From Trichoplax adhaerens (lineage: Eukaryota > Placozoa > Uniplacotomia > Trichoplacea > Trichoplacidae), in the NCBI RefSeq assembly GCF_000150275.1, contig NW_002060949.1, forward strand, positions 395,861-459,860: a stretch of 64,000 bases of DNA. Direction: 5' to 3'. The notes below the pieces were generated by a model. It saw nothing but the letters and a program-made list of their open reading frames with translations, ran no database searches and was not told the DNA's origin. Position 1 is the first letter of the stretch. Every line of letters begins with the position of its first letter. This document shows, one piece after another, positions 14,811 to 28,415 of the stretch. Position numbers and translations under genes: made by a program.

Positions 14811-17800
14811 TTATCTTGCACAAGGAAAAGGGTTCAAGAGGGATTTGCTCTCCTATTATGGAAAAAGAAACGTCTTAGATAGGAATGTTGTATAAATAAA
14901 TCTAAAGGTGGATTCCATTTGACTTATGCTATATATTTTATACATGAATTAACCTTGCTAGCTTTAGGCTTGCAGAAAACATTCCAAAACCTGAGAGTTT
15001 CATCGCCAGCACCGGTCACAATAGATTCTCCTTCAGGTGAAACGGACTAATAATGTATATAATCAATATGATAAGCAAACATGTTATCAATGGTGAACTA
15101 ATTATTATTAATTGCACGAAACTTATTGACATATTTTCGGTTTAAGGCGTGATATGTTGACTAATTAATAATAGATCATACCAAGTAGAGGACGCGATAT
15201 GTGTGCCCTGATAGTTCAGCTACTTTGGAGAGAGACGGGTATTTCCAAATAACGATATGATTCTTAGAGTAGCCATGTGTACTTACCTGTAAAGCGAATT
15301 TACAGGTAGTTATATATGATTGCTGACAACTAATTACATTAGTTGCTATATAGTACATCATAAATTTTACTGCTTGAAATACTCACCAACTCGTTTGTAT
15401 ACTTTGACCAAGCTAAATTGCATACTTGCGAGCCGGTATCAATGCAATTTATTGATTGGTTGGTCAAAATATTTCTAAATCTGATGCAACGATCAGCCGT
15501 TCCACCCCCCGAGGCTAAAAGACCATGCTTCAGATATTAAAAAAATTTCTGACTTAAAATTGTTATTACGAACCCAAATGTTATGGCAAATGTTAACTTT
15601 AAAAAGGTCTCGTTTTAAGGTAGTGTAGCCGAATTAATGAATCATAAAATTCGTTTTCCTAACTTGCGGACATACATAAATTTTCGCAAAATCTCATTGC
15701 AGAAGAGCATTTAAATTAGCAAAGACTTCAATATAGCTTGCAGTTAAAAATTCACGTACAGATGAACAACGAATGCTGATAGTTATATTTAGTAATGTAG
15801 ACTCCTCGACATCCTGCTTATATCTCGAACCTGATGAGGTGACCATGCGATTGCTTTTACGGCAGCTTCATGGTCAGCGTACGTTTGGATAGGAGTCTCG
15901 GCAGACAAGTTCCATATAAATAGCTAACAGAAAAAGTACTGATAATTATAATCGTATTCGTGATCGTAATATTTATTACATAAATTAAAATTTAAAACCT
16001 TATTATCATTTCCTCCAGACGCTAAATATTGTCGGTCAGACGACCACTTTAAACCACAAACCTTCGAATAAGTGAGTTATCATTATTAGATTAACATTTA
16101 GGAAGACGGAATATTGCAAGAGATGGTGTTACTGCAAGATGAAGTGTAGTACTGCACCTCCTGTTTATGAGCCCTTAATTTTCGTGTAATTGAACATGGC
16201 GTTCTAGATCAATCAAATAAAGTTGTAATGATTCTTGCTAGCGCTAATGCCATAAACACCTAGAGTAACCTCTTTAAAATTTGGATATTATTTATTGATA
16301 TAGGAAATAAGTAGTAACCTCAGATCGCGCTGGAAGATACACTTATCCCGGCTACCGGAGTATAGCAAATCATTATTCCATGCGAGTGTGCCTGGAATAT
16401 AAATTGAATCCCGAATTTTAGCCGAATCTATTTACAAATTCAACCAAAAGGCAATATAAATAGCATATATGCCATATTTTAGAGATCAACGGACCAACTC
16501 GTGCAGTATGGCCATCTAGAAGAGCAATAAGTCTGGAGACAGTTACGTCCCATATATGAATGTAGCCTCGCTGAGTTCCTACGGCAATGTGATTGCCCTG
16601 TAAAGTAAAGCCATGCGTGCTAGTTCAATTAGTTTAAATCACTATTAAAAGAAATTAGTGTATACTTTTTCAGTCCAGGAAACAGACGTAACCGAATCTC
16701 CTTCACTTTGGAAATCACATAACTTAGTAACCTAAATGAAAAACATTTCATTGTAAATAACACCCCGTTAATCGAAACAATGTTTTGGGGTTAAATTCAG
16801 TTGAATTTTACATTAACAACATTAATAAAAATTGTAGAGTCGGTTACCTGCCCGTTATTTGCACTCCATAAATACACACACGTTCCGAGACCAACACTCA
16901 ACACGTTTTGTGGCGACCAGTCAACTAAATTTAAATAGAAGTCATCCTGAAAGAGTAGAGGCGGAAAGTTATTGTTTGGTTTTTCCGGGTATCTTTAACT
17001 CAAAGTAACCTGCAAATCTGGTGCATCCAAAACTTTATACGGTGCCTTCGGTATTTTTCTAGGTGGCTATATCCGTACCAAAAAAATGCAGCTTAACGAC
17101 TCATTGTGAAATAGGATCATAGGCTAAACTATTGAGCGCTATCGACCATGTAAAGATAATTTCGGTCTAACCTTAGTTGCTGAACACAGCAGACTTTGAC
17201 TATATAGGTAGATAATGAGCAATACAACTTAAAATTTAAACTTGAAGCATAAACGTAATAGGAATTGTACAGTACCTATCGATTCCCAGAGGCGACATTG
17301 CATAACCAGCAATAAGCTTTTTTGAGTCATCAAATAATTTTCTTTTAGCAGGGGATTGATACTATCATAAACAGGTTATCAGGTATGTCGCCATTATTAA
17401 ATTAAAAGATTATCAAAATCTCATGTTGCCGTTAGATAAAGGTACTCACTTCGAAAAGGTTGCAACTGTTTTCTCTTAAAGTGCTGATCTCTCTCGGTGT
17501 TGTTTGCTTCGGTTAAGAGATGTTTTAATAACATATTAAAAAATAAGCCAAAGCAAACCTGCAAGTTCGCTAGTAAACCATGTTATGTCTTACCTCCGCT
17601 CTTGTTCCTAACACTTCATTCGCTATTACGCAATTGTACATCTGATTTTCTTTACATTGAATATACGTTTAAGGAAATCCGTGAGTAGATACATGTGATT
17701 CAAGGTTTAGTGCATTAAATACGTTTCTGTTTACTATTCAAGAAGGCTGCCCTCGCAATAGTAACATTAAGCTTTGCTTAAGCCGAGTAAAGCGCAGAGT

Positions 17801-18542
17801 TACAAGAAACCACGGATCTCTAGGGACCCGTATAAAAAACTGATATAGCATTTACATTCGCACGTTCTCTCAGGAATATTATATTATTTACGGACCGTAG
17901 TCATAAACATCATCAAAACCACAAACCTTTACTAGATTGCGCGTTGCCATCTGAGAATACTGTATTATTTCTATTTGGGGATTCCTTTGACTGTATTTAG
18001 TTAGTAATGAAAATACCAAAGACAGATTGAAATTCCGTTAAAATTAAAATTATTTAAATTGGTAAATACACCAGTAATAGCTATGAAAAGCTGTTTATTG
18101 TTGAAGTGGATGAAGAAAGGTACAAGGTACAATTATACTGATACTGCACATCGCATAGCATATTAAACAGACAGTGATTTCACCTGCAATAAATTAAATT
18201 TTCCGTTCCAGTCGGATGATGATCGATCAGGAATGAAGCTGGGTACCCATGGGAATCATGAGATGGTTAACAAGACAAGTTTGTTAGCATTTTTGTGAAA
18301 TCTTAAGACGAAATATATATATTACAATGCATAGTATACCGATTACAACACTTTTCTTTGGAAGGCAGTGGTGACATCATCGTGTGCTCTGCTCCGACCT
18401 GAAAGGTTAATTAATCAGATAGAAGTCATTAGTAAAGATGTGCGCGTCAATGAAAATGGTAACTGAAGTTTTAGTCCAGGTTAGAGAATACCAAAGTAGA
18501 AGATGGACTATTCATCAAACGCTTATTGTAGTTGGTATTCAT
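14811..18542 (-). CDS. FZR1: FZR1/Cdh1, WD40 activator of the anaphase-promoting complex
   Basis: Nineteen coding exons in continuous phase: 18542-18492, 18398-18340, 18238-18184, 17990-17927, 17649-17594, 17506-17450, 17361-17276, 17058-17010, 16946-16848, 16731-16666, 16597-16495, 16391-16319, 16203-16158, 16061-15999, 15923-15831, 15527-15387, 15286-15182, 15046-14954 and 14852-14811. The protein is 466 residues (vertebrate FZR1 about 495). Cdh1 brings substrates to the APC/C ubiquitin ligase in late mitosis and G1. Family marks: start MNTNYNKRL; C-box NRFIPDR at residues 36-42; seven-blade WD40 propeller from about residue 160 (DDFYLNLVDWSPQNVLSVGL, GHTARVGTLAW, STHGYSKNHIVIWKYPSL, GAGDETLRFWNVF). 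KVLDAPDLQ just before the propeller and the N-terminal blocks favour Cdh1 over Cdc20. The C-terminus ends CAR where the family ends in Ile-Arg. Exon 8 starts at the second of two nearby AGs, the only one that keeps phase. Confidence 0.95.
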
Positions 18543-20301
18543 GTCGACAGCCAGATAGCATATAATCTAGAAAAATTGAAAATCTTTTACGAATTTCATA
18601 GTGAAAATACTATATTATAATAAAGTTGCAGCAATTTCACTGATATAACTGTCATAACAGATTTGAATTTGTGCTCTACAGGAAATCGGATTACTGGTTA
18701 AAAAGCAAACTGTAGGCTTATCTCATGTAATCTTCGATAATTTTTATTACTGCTTTCCATGGGAGCGAGATTTGAAATTTGGACGAGAGTGTTCTGGCAT
18801 TTGGTGATTATTGTCGAACGTTTGCGCGGGCACGGGCGCCATAATTAGCACTAATGTCAGTCTCTGATACATACTATCGGACAGTACGTTAACTTTGTGG
18901 CTAGTTAATGGTGTTACATGCATTTTTATTTTAAAGTTAAAAGTATTGAAGAGTGAGTACGTCAGAGTTTAACAGTTCTTTTGAGTGGCATTAGAGTACT
19001 TGATGGTAGTTAAATCAATGAACAAGCAATTGTAAATACAAACGTATTATATAACCAGAAACAGGATAACGGGCTGATTCGTTGAGTAGTAATAATTTAA
19101 GATTATAATAGATATGTGGTGTTATAGTCGGATATGAAAAGATAATAGAATTCCGTACAGTATTTATACATCTTTTTAAGACATTAATCAATTTATTAAG
19201 TTCGATGAAGTTTCAGACAACAGTTTGTACATAATCTCATCCGTTAATTGAGCATTATATCGAGTTAAGCTGACAGCGAGGGAATTACGAAGTGGGTCAT
19301 GAAATTCCCTTGATCTAGCTACATGTATTGTTTTTAGGGGCTTGAAAGAAATCCTGATCTTCTCACAAAGTGATTTCGTTAAATATTTAATGCTTGGCCT
19401 TCACATTTGGAACTAGTACATTTGCAATATACTAAACACTGCACCGAATACCTACGATCGAAATTTTATAATTACGAGTGTACAACTGTAGTACCGTATA
19501 AGTCTTTGCAATTAATTGCGATTATAGTATAGCAATCTTTAGAAGGCTTATAATGCATAAATAAAGGAAAAGACATTACGAAATTTATTGTCCAATGAAC
19601 ACCATTGCAGAAAACTAAGCCAAGAATCTCAGGTTTTAAGTATTCATAGGTACAATTGAACAGGACTTATAAGGCTTTAATTAAGTTAAGAGTTCACCTG
19701 TAAAGCTGATATGGTAATTCATTACGAGTACAGTATGGATATTATTATTGTATTGGGGAATTTTATTATTCAAGATACGCATAAATGTTTAGTTTTGAAG
19801 GCTATCTACAGTTAGAATGGTATCTTACGCTAGCGACGTTTGGACCTTGAGAAATTTAAAAAGATGAACCCACACACTGATACAGAGTGTAACTCTGTAT
19901 AGTGAAATCAAATTGATCCCACTACAACATTAATTAAAACATCAAGAACACACTGTGTGCACTATACGTGCAAAGCCGGTTGATTAAGTACAGTACCGCA
20001 CTGAATTCAGCCGATTCATGTTAAAATAAAATATTTAAATGCTATAAGACCGTTACTATAAAGCGCAGGATTTTAAAATAACTTAATTACCTCTACTTAC
20101 GCGATGTAACCAGCGTAGACAGTGTACTTTCACAGTTTAGATGAATTGAGAAGCTGCCGAGAAATTCAATTAAACTACCCAAAGTCTGAAATAGTTTTTA
20201 ATTCTGTATTTGCAGTTAAATAACAGTCAATCAAAATTCCGCAGCTACCGCTCGGGTCTTAAAGCTTTTCAAATCTATTGCCGCGGATCTTTACTCCTCG
20301 C
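18543..20301. other. Intergenic, includes FZR1 promoter region
   Basis: No coding exon recognised. The left end should hold the FZR1 5' UTR and promoter. Confidence 0.5.
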
Positions 20302-20833
20302 TACAGTACCGCATACTGTACACTACAGTACAGTATACTGTATAGTACAGTACAGTACATCGTGCCAATGTTGCCAACCTCTACTGTACAGTACCGTACT
20401 GTACTGTACGGTTCAAGATAACTTACAGTATTGTACTGTACAGTATGCAGACGGCTGATCCTGATTTTTCTAAATTAACAGTACAGTACTGTACTGTACT
20501 GTATGTACTGTATAATAGTACATTGAATCTTATTATTGGTTACTAAAGCTCTTCTTAGAAACAGCCATATAAGATCGTCAATAGTGATATAGAAAACCGA
20601 GTCAGAAGATCCATACTAAGCAGTCATTTTCGATATTGACGGTTTCGTTTGGTGAAAGAAGTCCGTCCGTCTACAGTATATTAGAGACCTTTACTAAATC
20701 TACAGTACTGTACGGTACTGTACAGTACAATATACTGTACATGTACAGTATACAGTATTGTACAATGTACAGTACAGTACAGTATGATAGTACAGTACTA
20801 CGGTACAGTGTACTGTACAGTACAGTACAGTAT
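20302..20833. repeat. TACTGTACAGTA palindromic repeat cluster 2
   Basis: Two dense blocks (about 20302-20515 and 20699-20833) of TACTGTAC/GTACAGTA units around a roughly 180-base spacer without them. It lies between the divergent FZR1 (minus) and receptor phosphatase (plus) genes, about 1.8 kb from each. Confidence 0.9.
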
Positions 20834-20855
20834 ACCATAGCAGTAACAATAAAGT

Positions 20856-20876
20856 AATAATAATAATAATAATAAT
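20856..20876. repeat. (AAT)n microsatellite
   Basis: About seven AAT triplets directly after palindromic cluster 2. Confidence 0.9.
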
Positions 20877-22617
20877 TAATTATAATGTAATTTTATGCAC
20901 GTACTATATCTTTATATCCTCCACTTCGGCGAAGATGTCAAGGATTTTAAATATTGGCTTTGGTTTAGCCTTTATTGTAATCGTGTCCATTACAGGTTTG
21001 TTAATAATTATTATCGCTAATATGGCTGAGATGGAATCGTAGACGTCTAGCTATTCATATTTCGGTGTGGATTTCATTTGATAAATAACCAGTTTAAACC
21101 GGCAAATGTGCAGGAGTGCAGGTGTTTTTTTTTAGCTATGACTGAACCTGCAAATGCTGAAGATATCGTCTTTTCAGTTTCTTAAAACTTACTTAATTAA
21201 AAATCCAGGCTAAAAGGCTTAGTCAACGTTCGAATATGCAACACTGGTGTTGATTAACACCGTAGCTCGGAGACGCTTATTACGACATTGAGTAATATGG
21301 TAGACGTAGTCGTTGATTAGTGGGATAAGACATTTTGTTTTGATAGTTAATTGAACTTACGCATACTGTAAACGAATTTGCACATAATATTAGTATCAAT
21401 AATAACGCCATATAGTGAAATGCAAGAAAAAGTCATGGCTGTATTATTGACAATGAATATCGGTATACAGAATGAAACATTTTACGGGAAGTTGATCTAA
21501 TTTTACTACCTATAGCTAATAACTGCCTGTGCACGAGCCGTCCAGTAAATGAAGGATACAGCACTGTAGTAGCACTGTTCATGATTTCCGGACTTTAAAC
21601 ATTACAGTCTATTTATGCCTGTAGGCAAGTTATTTTGTGCGCTTATACTCTTCGGATGATCGCCTATCGTCGTAAGCTACTAATTTTGAATCTCTGAACG
21701 CTGCACTTCTGCAAGTACGATCTTACTGTGCCGACAGATTCATGTTGATCCTTGTGCTGTACTAGTAGCTAGTTGTCAAATGACTATACCGATTAATTTT
21801 GATGATAGTTTTTCAATCTGCGGGCAAGCACTGTACCGTACCGGGGACAACGAGTGAAATACGTGGAGACGCGGAGTAGTGTTTGAGTAGATTATGTAGT
21901 TATGAATGACTGGATGAGTGGTCTGTACTGTAAGTAAGGTAGTACAGTACGTGCTCTTAATATAACTGCAAATGGAGTAGCGCCATAATTTACGTATTTT
22001 TACGTATCAAGTACAGCACAATATTTATCCATCCCCTATGACTTACTGCTGATAGGTTCAAGTCATTGACTACCAAAAAAGACCTTTTTCTAGCAGTCCT
22101 GGTTAATCCTGCTGTCCCACTGGTAATTGTGGTGTAATTATTGTAAAGTAGATTCTTCTTATCCTGGACAAACTGCGAGCTATATTATACGTGTATGTTC
22201 CTTATATCAGCATTAACAGTAAATTAATTATGAAGTTTTCTGTAGTATTCATACTAAAGTATAATGTAACGCTATCCTTCGCACAGTAGGCGACGGTGCT
22301 GCTTCTAGTTGATCCCAATATATTTCATAACGTATGTTATATCGCACGGGGTTAGACCAGCGCTGGTGAATTGCTTTGCGTTGAATAATGTCGAAGAACG
22401 TTGATTTTCCCTTGATACTCTTTGAATTTATATGTTCTGTAGCTGCATCATATCTTCAATTAACCTAAATATAAATTTGCAGAACTGTATTAGTCCTTTT
22501 TTGCGCTTGGATGCAGCAGATAATATTTCCGAAGTAAATAATACGCGATCTGGAAAATCAGTTATGATCTTACTGACAACTAATATCCCTTTTGGTTTTA
22601 TTATAATTATTCATCAG
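20877..22617 (+). other. Upstream of receptor phosphatase; missing 5' exon(s) expected here
   Basis: The first Ig exon of the phosphatase needs an upstream signal-peptide exon ending in phase 1. ATG-led hydrophobic stretches occur (for example near 22231, reading MKFSVVFIL) but none gives a clean donor in the needed phase. A frame at about 22483-22617 resembles an Ig edge (SGKSVMILLTTN), but its phase does not fit. The true first exon is unresolved. Isolated TACTGTA units occur near 21.92-21.95 kb. Confidence 0.4.
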
Positions 22618-25600
22618 GACATTGTACAAGAGGTCTCTCTTTGTATTGTTCTTATCGCCTGCCGATGGGCTTTGATGAGGATGACTTTTACTCTATTAGA
22701 TGCTGGACTAACAATGATAATACAAAGTTTACTTGGTCTAGAGTTTCATCTCGTGTATCGCCTTTTCATGTCAGCACGGATCAGTATCAGATACAGAATA
22801 AGTCCGGTGAATCAACATTAATCTTGCCGTGGAATTCTCTAAACGATTTTTATCGTTACGCTGGTGTATATGAATGCCAAGCAACAAGCACAGCCAGTAA
22901 TTCTCCCCAAAGGAAGACTTTATGGGTTGGAGTTACTCATTCTGCATGTAAGGGTATATTTAATTTCGACCTTTTAATTAATGCATTAACGATTTCAGTT
23001 GTGATATATTTAGATCTTAGAAGCCGTTAACACCTCTGTTTTTAATTATTTATTTAGCTCCTGTACAGCCATCAATTATTTCACAAGTTGGCTATGTTCG
23101 CGATACCTTAGTGTTAACCACGTTATCGAATAATGTCGTAACTTGTAATTATATATGGTACCACAACGGCTCACGTTATACCCGATGTGACAATGCTTGC
23201 AACTGTAGTTTTGATAGCTTGAGATTACAAGATGCCGGAGTTTATGAAGTGATTTATCCGGCATCTGACAAATCTAATATTACTGGTGCTTTTATGACAT
23301 TAACTGTTTTAGGTAAGTTACGCGTACAGTACATCGGAAATATATACCTTGGAATCTCTGCTCTTCTGGTATTAGTTTATTTTATTCTTTACAGAGAAAA
23401 AATGTAGCCAAAATCAAAACTGCCTCAACGGAGCCATCTGTATGACAGACAATAGTTGCGGTTGCCTTCCAGGCTTCAATGGTACTTCGTGCCAGACAGG
23501 TTAACTGTAAATCTACAAATGTCATTCATTCTGTTATCACATGATTAAATTGCAACTAGATACGCTTAAAGCTTATCATTAAAGGACAATCTCTATTATT
23601 ATTAGCTTGCAGTCTTCCGTTTCGTTGTGGGCCTGCATGCCAATTTGCTTGTCAGCCAGAAAGTGTGTACTGCAGTTCCGATATGTATGGGTGTATGTGT
23701 CCATCTGGAGTAACTGGCATTAGCTGTAAAACTGGTAGGTTGAGGTTTTTTGAAACTGCCTGTAGACAAACAGGCGGTATTAAATAAATTATGTAATACT
23801 CATTTCCTGTCGTAAGAATGAAGGTTATATTTTAATATTAGATTCGTGTCCTGCTGACAACTATGGACCAAATTGTCAACTGAAATGTAATGGGTGTAAT
23901 AATCATGGAAGCTGTCAGTCAAAGACGGGTTGTTTGTGCCAGTCTGGATACTCTGGAATCTACTGTGAAGAAGGTTATTATTATTTTCTGTGTTAATAAA
24001 AAAATTACTGCTGCGATGACTGTTTCTTCGATTTCTAAATCCTAATTAATTTAAACAGTTGCAGGCGGTTCCGTAGTTGTTATAATTGGTGTCGTTGTCG
24101 CAATTATTGCTGCTGTTAGTTTAGGAGTGATTGCTTACATTTGGTACAGGTATCAAACGTAGTAGATTACAATACTGAAATTGTTTATCAACTGTTTCCA
24201 GAAACCAAATTAATGCTAATTTATTTTGCAGCCGTCGCCGCGCTAGAGCTTTAGCTAATATCAAATCACCAGATCCTGTCGTCATTGTTGATGCATCTGG
24301 TGATAATCCATCGTCCTTAGATACTAATTTAATCCGGTCACGATTAGGACAGTATAAATACGTAGTATCCAAAGGTAACTGTTACACGGAGAAAAGTTGC
24401 ATAATTTGGTCGATACGGCTTACAGTAATACCTCTATGTCGCTTGTACATTTTAGCGCAAAAGGCATCATTGGTTCAAAATATTAAGATCCCGACTAAAC
24501 CTATAATTGTTAAGGATCTGCTTGATCGTATTAACGCTTTGAAGGAAGATTCGGCTCTTGCTTTAAAGGAATTTGAGGTGAGTAAATTTGGAACGGTTGC
24601 TTTGATATAAAGTGGCATGACTGCATTCATTCTCCTTGCTCCTATAGTCCATCCCTCCTTGTAAAGAGACCCATGCTATTGCAGACATGAAAGGGAACGC
24701 GAAAAAGAATCGTTCTCAAAGTGTTATTAGTTGTACGTTTATTAATTATATAATATACAGTAAACGTCCAATTTTTTATTTACGATATCGGTGATCCTAT
24801 TCATCAGATTAAATGATTTATTTCCTAGATGATCATTCAATCGTCACAGTCGGCGATGGAGGAGTCAATTCGTATATTAATGCTTCTCATGTTCATGTTA
24901 GTAAAGATTCCTTATAATGATTCATAGTAGGGAACAGAAAGCTTTTTCTAATGCTTTACTGATTTAACAGGGATACATGAAACCTAATGGTTACATAGTA
25001 ACTCAAGGTAATTGCAATTTATCCTGGCGGCTAAAATTAAATTGCATATATGGCTTGAAGATAATTTCGAGTTATTAATCAGTTAATCGTAAAGATGGGT
25101 AGATTGTTAGATAATGTTTCCCAGGATTAGCTAAATTTAGAACTGACTATGAAATTAGGTCCTCTAAAGTCAACATGCAATGATTTCTGGACCATGGTTT
25201 GGGAAAAGGAAACCTGTGCAATAGTGATGCTCACAGAGTTATCTGAGAAGGACGAGGTTAATTATTCAAAAGGATTTGATTCTTAGGTTTATAAATTTAG
25301 GCCAAATTTGCCTTACGTGTACCTGTTAAATTTTTTCAGCAATTATGTTACAAGTACTGGCCAGAAGAAAAGGATACTTATGGTAATGTATGTGTCACTC
25401 TAGAGAACGTAAGCAAGAGGAGCTGTTATACAGTCAGAACTTTTCATTTGCAAAAGGTAGTGTATAACCTTTAATACTGTTACGTGACATAAACTTTCTC
25501 TAAATTAGTATTTGCTCCAAAACTATGCAGGTTGGAGAAGTAGAAAAGCAAGAAGTGAAACAGTTTCACTTCACTGCTTGGCCCCACGGTGGTATACCTG

Positions 25601-27572
25601 AATCCAGTACAGGGCTTTTTAGATTTAGGTCACTGGTACATGCTTTTAACCCCTCCGATGCTGGTCCTATCGTTATTCATAGCAGGTATGGCATATTACC
25701 TATACGCCTTTTGATCTTATCTTAAGAATGGTGATTTTCATTTATAGTGAAGGAAGTAGTCGTTGTGCTATGTTTGTTGCACTCGATATCAATCTTGACC
25801 GCGCCCGCAAGCAAGGTGATATTGATGTTTTAGAAAACGTTGGTTTGATGTCGCATCATCGAAAAAACATTTTAGTCCGTGTTGTAAGTGACGTTGTTCT
25901 TCATAGATAGCTTTGTCTGAACACCACCATGATCATTTGTATTTAAGGCCAGTAAGAATTTTTGTTTCTGTATTGATTTTTCATTTCAGAATGAATACTT
26001 ATTTGTATACGAAGCAATACTTGATGCTCTAATACGAGGCAATACGCAAATGTCGCTTAAGAATTTGCAAACCTTCGTAAGCCGGGCAGATACATCCGAA
26101 TCGGGCTCCAAAAACAATCCTTATACCATCATGTTTCAGGTAACATACCAAATGAATTAGATTAGTATCGAGATTGCTATTAGTATATGCGAAATCAGCC
26201 GATGAATATTTAAGCTACGTTTCGTTTTGGTAAAGTGCTTACGATGTCAGGAGGGAGAACATGATGATTTCGCTGGAGCTTCGTTATCTGCAAATGAAAA
26301 CAAAAATCGTTTTCCTGATATCTTAGCTAGTAAAGTCCTTAAGTCTAATATTCTAAAATAGGCAGTTTTCATTTATATTTATCGTTGTATGAAAGTGTAT
26401 CAGCGTTAATAATTATATATTTTATGACTCAGGGGATAAATATAGGGTTAAACTTTCAAGCAGTGACAGCTCAGACTATATAAATGCTGTATTTATTGAC
26501 GTAAGTTTTGTGATGATGCTGTACTATGCAACATTTATTATGCTGCTAGTTGATGTGATGTAATATTAGCAAAACACTTATTACAGAGTTACTTAAGAGC
26601 AAGAGAATTTATTGTCACCCAATATCCACTACCGAATACTATAAATGATTTTTGGAAATTAATCATGGAACAGAACGTTGCGTGTGTTGTTACCTTGGGA
26701 TCATTTAGTAATCATCCGGTAAACTTATTTGATTTATGTTTTATTGAAAATACATGTAGATAGCTAATCATTTTTATAACATTGGTGCTTCTATAGCCTT
26801 ATTGGTGGCCTTCTAATAAGAAGCACGACGTATACGATAACATTAAGGTTGAGATTTTGGAAGTAGCGACGGTAGATGACCTAACTATAAGACAATTAAA
26901 GGCAACAGAGAAGGTTTAGTAATTCCATTTACCAGTGATTCGATTTATTCATGCGTTTATTCATTACGATGTTATCTGATTATCTTTTCTTAGAATCATT
27001 CTAAAACTAATATAATGAGCCAATTTCAACTCAGTGGTTGGGAAGATGAGGATAAAGCGCCAGCCCAAGCTTCTACGATTATTAATTTAGTAAATCGTGT
27101 GCAAGAATGTATAAAAACAGTTCGCGAACCAGGACCTATTGTTGTTCAATGCCTGTACGTTAATATTACAAGCACAATACATTTTTACATTAATTTGATG
27201 TTGAGCTATAGGTAATGCTGTCTTAGTTTCATTTTATTGTTTATAATTATAATTCGCGTATGTCATTAACAGTAATGGCAGAGGACAAAGTGGAACTTTC
27301 TGCACGATTTACTCTGCGTTGAATACGGCGATTGAAGAAAAGGCTGTTGATATTTATTCTGATGTCCTTTCAATGAGAGTAGCTAGACGAGGATTAGTTC
27401 AGTCAGAAGTAAGAACTTATGCTGCGTCTTTTGAAGAGCTGATTTATCAGCCGAACTATTTTCAGTTGCTGATAAATTTCCATTTTGAAATGAATTAAAT
27501 TTATTTTAGGAGCAGTTACGATTCTGTTTTGAAGTTGTCGTGAAATACACTCAAGATACTGGATTGCTGTAG
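22618..27572 (+). CDS. Receptor-type protein tyrosine phosphatase with two degenerate PTP domains (5' end unresolved)
   Basis: Twenty-three exons join in phase, about 968 residues plus missing N-terminus: 22618-22947, 23058-23312 (Ig domains), 23395-23499, 23606-23734, 23842-23973 (three EGF-like repeats), 24059-24149 (transmembrane), 24232-24374, 24456-24577, 24648-24732, 24829-24896, 24971-25007, 25159-25256, 25340-25456, 25531-25685, 25748-25883 (D1), 25990-26139, 26251-26329, 26433-26500, 26587-26718, 26797-26913, 26994-27154, 27273-27408, 27510-27572 (D2). D1 keeps the family frame ([33 protein letters not shown]). However, the nucleophile Cys of HCxxGxxR is Ser (IHSSEGSSR, codon 25681) and the WPD-loop Asp is replaced (WPHGGIP). 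D2 keeps Cys (VVQC) but has Gln for the phosphate-binding Arg (codon 27286) and no WPD. So it is probably a pseudophosphatase receptor that binds or scaffolds phosphotyrosine proteins rather than hydrolysing them. The second Ig domain lacks the usual second Cys (GVYEV). The family is clear; the lack of activity is inferred. Confidence 0.92.
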
Positions 27573-28415
27573 CGCGTTTAGGATAATAATGAAGTTTTTG
27601 ATTTTATGAATAACCAGCTATAATAGTTAAGATAACCATATCGTGTTTTATCAGTAAAATCGTCACGGAAAACATTTTTAAGTGCTGCTGCTTACGCTTA
27701 ATTATTTCGTGCAAAAATTCTTGTGCAGCATATGTGTTATATAGGTAATGTCAAAGGCAGGTGTTTCGGTTAGGTTTATATATCTTCGGCGGATAACGCA
27801 TCGTCCGGCGATTACGAAAATTTAATTGGTATTTTACTGTAGCACAGCTCTTTGCTCTTTTTTGAGTTTATTTGTGACCTACATGTATTGTGTATCACTA
27901 TAATACATAGAAGAATAACTTTACTTATATCGTCGTAAGTTGAAATGTTAGCGGAAATACAGGAACAGAATTGTTTCTATATATCTCATACAATGACATT
28001 AATCTCGATGATAGTACATAAATTTTAAATTAAGATCCAATATAAGGATTAAATATAGTAATTGATTAATTAAAATTGATGCTATGGATTGAAAACAGTC
28101 AGATAAGCCCATGCCGTTCAAGTTTATAAGTTATATTTTTTATTTCGTACTTAAAATGCCAATATCTAAAGATAAATTAATGTTGTAATTTCATATTGCC
28201 TAGTTATGCAAATATATTACAAATTCACTTATATTATCTGAATAAGTTGTGGTGTTTTTAATATACTAAATGATCATAATTATTAGCATTTTTCTATTGT
28301 CTGTAAAAATTAATTGTACTATACAATCTATATGTATGCAACCGTTTTATTTTTGGTCAATTTTTAAAGTTAATTTTTGGTAATTGAATCAACGATTTTT
28401 CGTGAACTTCGGAAA
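27573..28415. other. Short convergent gap between two 3' ends
   Basis: The phosphatase (plus) and CFAP144 (minus) end towards each other, so this 840-base AT-rich interval must carry both 3' UTRs. No other feature is seen. Confidence 0.6.

Noticed and set aside
20302-20833. Tyr/Val/Gln-rich frames through the palindrome clusters
   Set aside because: They are translations of the repeat unit and recur in the other clusters on both strands.
25110-25158. A strong-looking acceptor (TTTCCCAG) at 25124 in the phosphatase gene
   Set aside because: Using it reads an in-frame stop after 18 codons. The weaker AG at 25158 restores the family TQGP motif and phase.
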